From positions 124,001 through 188,000 of the forward strand of contig DASQIH010000080.1 in assembly GCA_035631655.1 (NCBI GenBank): DNA of 64,000 nt. The letters run 5' to 3'. Positions 60,737 to 64,000 of the stretch are shown piece by piece. The DNA comes from Gp1-AA122 sp035631655 (GTDB lineage: Bacteria > Acidobacteriota > Terriglobia > Terriglobales > Acidobacteriaceae). The first letter of the stretch is position 1; each line of letters starts with the position of its first letter. The position numbers were made by a program, and so were the translations under genes. The notes under the pieces were generated by a model. That model was not told the DNA's origin and made no database searches. It was given only the letters and a program-made list of their open reading frames with translations.

Positions 60737-62296
60737 CTAATGCGCCATGACCGCGCGGCCACGCTTGGGCTTGCGAATCAGGAGGATGAAGGGGAACATC
60801 AGCAGGAAGATGATGGCCAGAATCTGGAAAACGTCGTTGTAGGAGAGCATAGCGGCCTGGCGCTGCACCCTAGCCCACAGGGCCGCGTAAGCGCGCTGCA
60901 TCGCGGTCACCGGATCGGCGCCCTGCGCGATGAACTGGCCCTTCAGCCCTTCGGCAATTTGTTGAACCTGCGGGCTGGTGGAGGTGACGTCATGGCCCAG
61001 GTAGTTGATGTGGGTCTGCATGCGGCGGAACTGCAGGGTCTCGACGGTCGAGATGCCGATGCTGGCGCCGATATTGCGCATGACATTGAAGATGCTGGTC
61101 GCGTTGCCCAACCGCTCCTTGGGAACCGGATCGTGGGTGACGGTGGTGAGCGGCACGAAGATCAGGCCGAGCGCGGCGCCCTGCAGCATCAGCGGCCACC
61201 AGAAATTCCAGAAGCCCACGTCCAGGCTGAGGCGCGACAGCAGGAACATCGCGGTCGCGGACAGAAAAATTCCCGCGCCCAGAAGCTTTCGCGAGTCGAT
61301 CTTGTTGGTCAGGATGCCGATGATTGGCATGGCCAGAAACGAGGCAAAGCCGCGCGGGAAGTTGGTTACACCCGCATGGGTCGCGGTGTAGCCGAGCACT
61401 ACCTGCATGAGCAGCGGCAGGAGCACGGTGCTGCCGTAGAGCACGAAGCCGACTCCGGTCATCAGGAAGGTGCCAATCGCGTAGGAACGATACTTGAAGA
61501 TGCTGAGATCGATGATGGGATGATCGGTGGCGAGCTCGCGGGCAATCAGCCCGCCCAATCCAACGAATGCCAGGACGGCGAGCGTAATGATGAAGTGCGA
61601 GCTGAACCAGTCTTCTTCCTGGCCCTTGTCGAGCATGATCTGCAGCGAGCCCATGCCCAGCACCAGCAGGCCGATGCCCCAGAAGTCGATGCCCAGCGAT
61701 TTCCGGCGCAGATACGGCGGATCGAAGATGAAGAGCTGAGTGAGGATAATGGAGAGGACGCCGATGGGAACGTTGATGTAGAAGACCCAGCGCCAAGTGT
61801 AATTGTCGGTGATCCAGCCGCCGGCGACCGGGCCCAGCATGGGCGCAACCACGATTCCGAGCGCCCAAAAGGCCATGGCCTGGCCGCGTTTTTCGGGAGG
61901 AAACGCTTCCAGCAGCACAGCCTGGGAGAGCGGCTGCAGACCTCCGCCACAGGCGCCTTGGATCAAACGAAAAATAATGAGAAACGGAAGCGAGGGCGCA
62001 AGGCCGCAGAAGAACGAGGCGGTTGTGAAGCCGATCACCGACGCCATGAGCAAGCGCTTGCGTCCGAAGTTGTTAGCTAGCCAGCCGGTCATCGGCAGGA
62101 TGATGGCGTTGGCCACCAGGTATGAAGTCAGGGTCCAGGTCGCTTCATCGGTGCTGGCGGACAGGCTGCCGGCAATGTGCGGCAGCGAGACATTGACCAC
62201 CGTCGTGTCCAGAACCTCCATGAAGGTGCTCGACATCACGGCGATCGCAATCAGCCAGGGATTGATGTCGGTCGACGACTCAGGCTCAGGCGGCAT
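60737..62296 (-). CDS. EmrB/QacA-family drug efflux MFS transporter (DHA2)
   Basis: The 519-residue protein has 14 predicted helices and DHA2 signatures: VLDTTVVNVSLPHIAGSLSA, LTSYLVANAIILPMTGWLAN, FRLIQGACGGGLQPLSQAVL and GPVAGGWITDNYTWRWVFYI. It exports drugs or other small molecules using the proton gradient. EmrB proteins usually pair with an EmrA adaptor, which is absent here, and no regulator is adjacent. The start MPPEPESSTDINPWLIAI is 180 bases from the divergent hydrolase-like pseudogene. Confidence 0.9.
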   Translation of the reverse strand: MPPEPESSTDINPWLIAIAVMSSTFMEVLDTTVVNVSLPHIAGSLSASTDEATWTLTSYLVANAIILPMTGWLANNFGRKRLLMASVIGFTTASFFCGLAPSLPFLIIFRLIQGACGGGLQPLSQAVLLEAFPPEKRGQAMAFWALGIVVAPMLGPVAGGWITDNYTWRWVFYINVPIGVLSIILTQLFIFDPPYLRRKSLGIDFWGIGLLVLGMGSLQIMLDKGQEEDWFSSHFIITLAVLAFVGLGGLIARELATDHPIIDLSIFKYRSYAIGTFLMTGVGFVLYGSTVLLPLLMQVVLGYTATHAGVTNFPRGFASFLAMPIIGILTNKIDSRKLLGAGIFLSATAMFLLSRLSLDVGFWNFWWPLMLQGAALGLIFVPLTTVTHDPVPKERLGNATSIFNVMRNIGASIGISTVETLQFRRMQTHINYLGHDVTSTSPQVQQIAEGLKGQFIAQGADPVTAMQRAYAALWARVQRQAAMLSYNDVFQILAIIFLLMFPFILLIRKPKRGRAVMAH

Positions 62297-62478
62297 TTGC
62301 TGTCTTTCAGTTCGTACTCAGAAATATCTAGATGACGGGAAGACAGGTGCGGATGAATTAGTTGTCGTGAGGTTGGCACTGTTTCAGTTTTGGAACGCTA
62401 TTCACGAAGTCTTTCACCGCGGCAAAAAAGGAGGACTCTGGACAGCTGCGAAAATCGTAATCCACTGAGAGATGTGTT

Positions 62479-63416
62479 ATGCGAACCGTGTTTGGAATTG
62501 GAGCGATGGGAGAGACGATCAAGGAAATCCAGGGAACTCTTACGCAGGCGCGCTTCGATACCAACGGCGTCGATGGATGGTATGGTCAGGGCACGCTGAA
62601 CGCCGTGCGCGCGTTCCAGGAGGCAAACCGTTTGCAGGTGAGCGGGACCGTTGATGATGCAACGTGGCAGTCGCTGATGCAGCGTCCTATCCCCAGCGTG
62701 ACCGAGCGCAGCTTGCAGCTGACGGCGGCGTTTGAAGGACACGGCTTCGGACTGGCGGTCGGGAACTTTGATGGAGCGCTGCTGACCTGGGGCATCATCG
62801 GGTTCACCATCACCTCGGGCGAGGTGCAGGAGATTGTCCTGGAGGTGAATCAATCGCATCCTGAACTGGTGCAGCAGGCATTCGGCACGAACGCCGCCGA
62901 ATTGCTGCAGCTGGTGACCGCATCACGGGATTTACAGAAACAGTGGGCCGGATGAGCACATGCTGGCCAATCGAGCGCTGGCCGAGCCCTGGCGCTCTCT
63001 GTTCGCGGCTTTTGGCTCGTTTCCGGAAGTGCAGCAGCAACAGGTGAAACACGTGCAGAACGACTACATGACTCCCGCCATCAAGACGGCTACCAGCCTG
63101 GGCCTGAGCAGCGAGTTAGGGCTGGCACTTTGTTTTGACATCCATGTGCAGAATGGCGGGATCAAGCACACGGCCATGGACCAGATTCAAAAGCAATCCA
63201 AGCCTGGAATGGCAGAGAGCGACCTGCGCGTGATTGTGGCCAATGCTGTCGCGGGACTGGGCCAATCCTGCGTGGAGCGATGATGTGCGGCGGCGCAAGT
63301 TGACCATCGCGAACGGGCAGGGCACCGTCCATGGCCACACCTACGTGCTGGAGAACTGGGGATTGAGCGCCCAGCAGCAGGCGGTTCAAGTCCTGCAGAT
63401 GAGCGCGGGAGACTGA
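62479..63416 (+). pseudogene. Peptidoglycan-binding plus chitosanase (GH46)-like gene broken by two frameshifts
   Basis: Three consecutive frames encode parts of one protein. 62479-62955 has a peptidoglycan-binding domain (IKEIQGTLTQARFDTNGVDG) then FEGHGFGLAVGNFDGALLTW. 62960-63283 continues NRALAEPWRSLFAAFGSFPE to VIVANAVAG. 63234-63416 continues NPAWSDDVRRRKLTIANGQG to the end. Dropping one G in TGGGCCGGATGAG and one in GTCGCGGGACTGG joins them into about 312 residues. The catalytic part resembles GH46 chitosanases by pattern. Either a decaying gene or homopolymer errors explain the breaks. Confidence 0.65.
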
Positions 63417-63476
63417 GGTGCGGCGAGCGGAACTCGTGGCGGCTCTCGCCGGGGCTCAGTGTATGATTCTGCGATC

Positions 63477-64000
63477 ATGAGAGATCACGGGAGTACCTTC
63501 CCTCTGCGGCGGCGGATTTATCACAGCTGGAAAATTGCTTTTGCCCTGCTTGTGTTGGTCTCGAGCAGCTGGCTACAGGCTGCTGAAACCAAGGAGCAAG
63601 GTCTCACAGCCATCCGGAGTTACATTTCGTCCGGATGGGATGTGTTGACGCGCTCGATGACGCGATGCGATTCGGTGGTGGATCCAAAGCTGGCCGCGCC
63701 TTCCGTGCTGTACCTTCCCGCCGAGTTCCCTGCTCCAGCTTCGGTTGAGAAATTGCAGAAAGCCTGCAAGGTCGAAGTCGAGCACTTGCCGGCGATCATT
63801 CACCACCCCGGCGAAATCGATCCGCAGAAAATTCAGCCTCCGGGACTGCTCTTTCTGGAGAACCCCTATGTGGTTCCTGGCGGCAGGTTCAATGAGATGT
63901 ATGGCTGGGACAGCTACTTCATCATCGCGGGATTGTTACGCGACGGCAGGACTGAGCTGTCGCGCGGAATGGTAGACAACTTTTTCTTTGAAATCGAGCA
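63477..64000 (+). CDS. treA: Trehalase GH37 (partial, runs off right edge)
   Basis: Trehalase splits trehalose into two glucose. The 174 visible codons start with a signal peptide (MRDHGSTFPLRRRIYHSWKI then AFALLVLVSSSWLQA). They continue to the trehalase signature PGGRFNEMYGWDSYFIIAGL, near residue 135, and then run off the window still open. Export points to a periplasmic enzyme (TreA type). There is no stop in frame. It is on the opposite strand and 57 kb from the trehalose synthesis operon. Confidence 0.88.
   Translation, partial: MRDHGSTFPLRRRIYHSWKIAFALLVLVSSSWLQAAETKEQGLTAIRSYISSGWDVLTRSMTRCDSVVDPKLAAPSVLYLPAEFPAPASVEKLQKACKVEVEHLPAIIHHPGEIDPQKIQPPGLLFLENPYVVPGGRFNEMYGWDSYFIIAGLLRDGRTELSRGMVDNFFFEIE

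Noticed and set aside
60740..62080. A 446-codon plus-strand frame opposite the EmrB-type transporter
   Set aside because: Antisense to a clear 14-helix transporter; composition is Gln/His/Glu-rich with no domain.

Overview
The window reads as a chromosomal segment of an acidobacterium, probably in or near the Koribacter-type Terriglobia. The support is a secreted VWFA-domain protein of the acidobacterial type, an aminofutalosine (menaquinone) gene mqnE, many small zinc-ribbon proteins, and GC-rich genes separated by AT-richer spacers full of short palindromic repeats. No rRNA, phage, complete insertion sequence or CRISPR array is visible. There is one tRNA, tRNA-Lys(UUU).

Layout. 1-6 kb: a minus-strand operon glgX-treZ-treY (treY runs off the left edge) converts glycogen-type glucan to trehalose. 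6.4-9.3 kb: a secreted VWFA protein, a BON-domain protein and two small conserved proteins. 9.5-22.6 kb: a minus-strand energy cluster nuoA-C-D-H-J-K-L-M-N followed by atpZ, a restriction-endonuclease-like gene, atpI, atpB and atpE; nuoB, E, F, G and I are missing here. 23-24.5 kb: lysS. 25-31 kb: a lipocalin-like protein and an Rrf2 regulator-sulfonate ABC transporter-sulfite dehydrogenase-cytochrome c unit. 31-46 kb: PP2C phosphatase, tRNA-Lys, a secreted repeat protein, CBS protein, outer-membrane protein, aroA, hydrolase, PspC protein, TPR protein, thiD, rlpA, pyrF and small proteins. 46-53 kb: acyl-CoA dehydrogenase, an exported DUF711 protein, an acetyltransferase, a CMD-family protein, glpX, a lone PIN toxin and a Tat-exported Ntn-hydrolase. 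53.5-57.5 kb: an eRF1-like (baeRF) gene behind a hibernation-factor/sigma-factor fusion, divergent from a GAF-TM-TonB protein. 57.5-64 kb: mqnE, small proteins, an EmrB-type efflux pump, two frameshifted genes and the start of a trehalase that runs off the right edge.

How the genes work together. The left operon makes trehalose and the trehalase at the far right would break it down. The nuo and atp genes supply membrane parts of complex I and the F0 sector. The 26-31 kb unit imports an organosulfur or similar compound and oxidises sulfite in the periplasm. The most unusual module is the 53.5-57.5 kb region, where a protein joining a ribosome-hibernation domain to a sigma-70-like domain is followed after 20 bases by a release-factor-like protein.

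A second theme is the intergenic space. Several repeat families recur: double hairpins with compensatory stem changes, modular GTCATCCTGAG/GTCATTCCGAG elements, and inverted repeats built by reiterating a locus-specific 7-10 base word. One such repeat supplies the start codon of atpZ, and a pair of perfect 25-base inverted copies brackets the lone PIN toxin gene.
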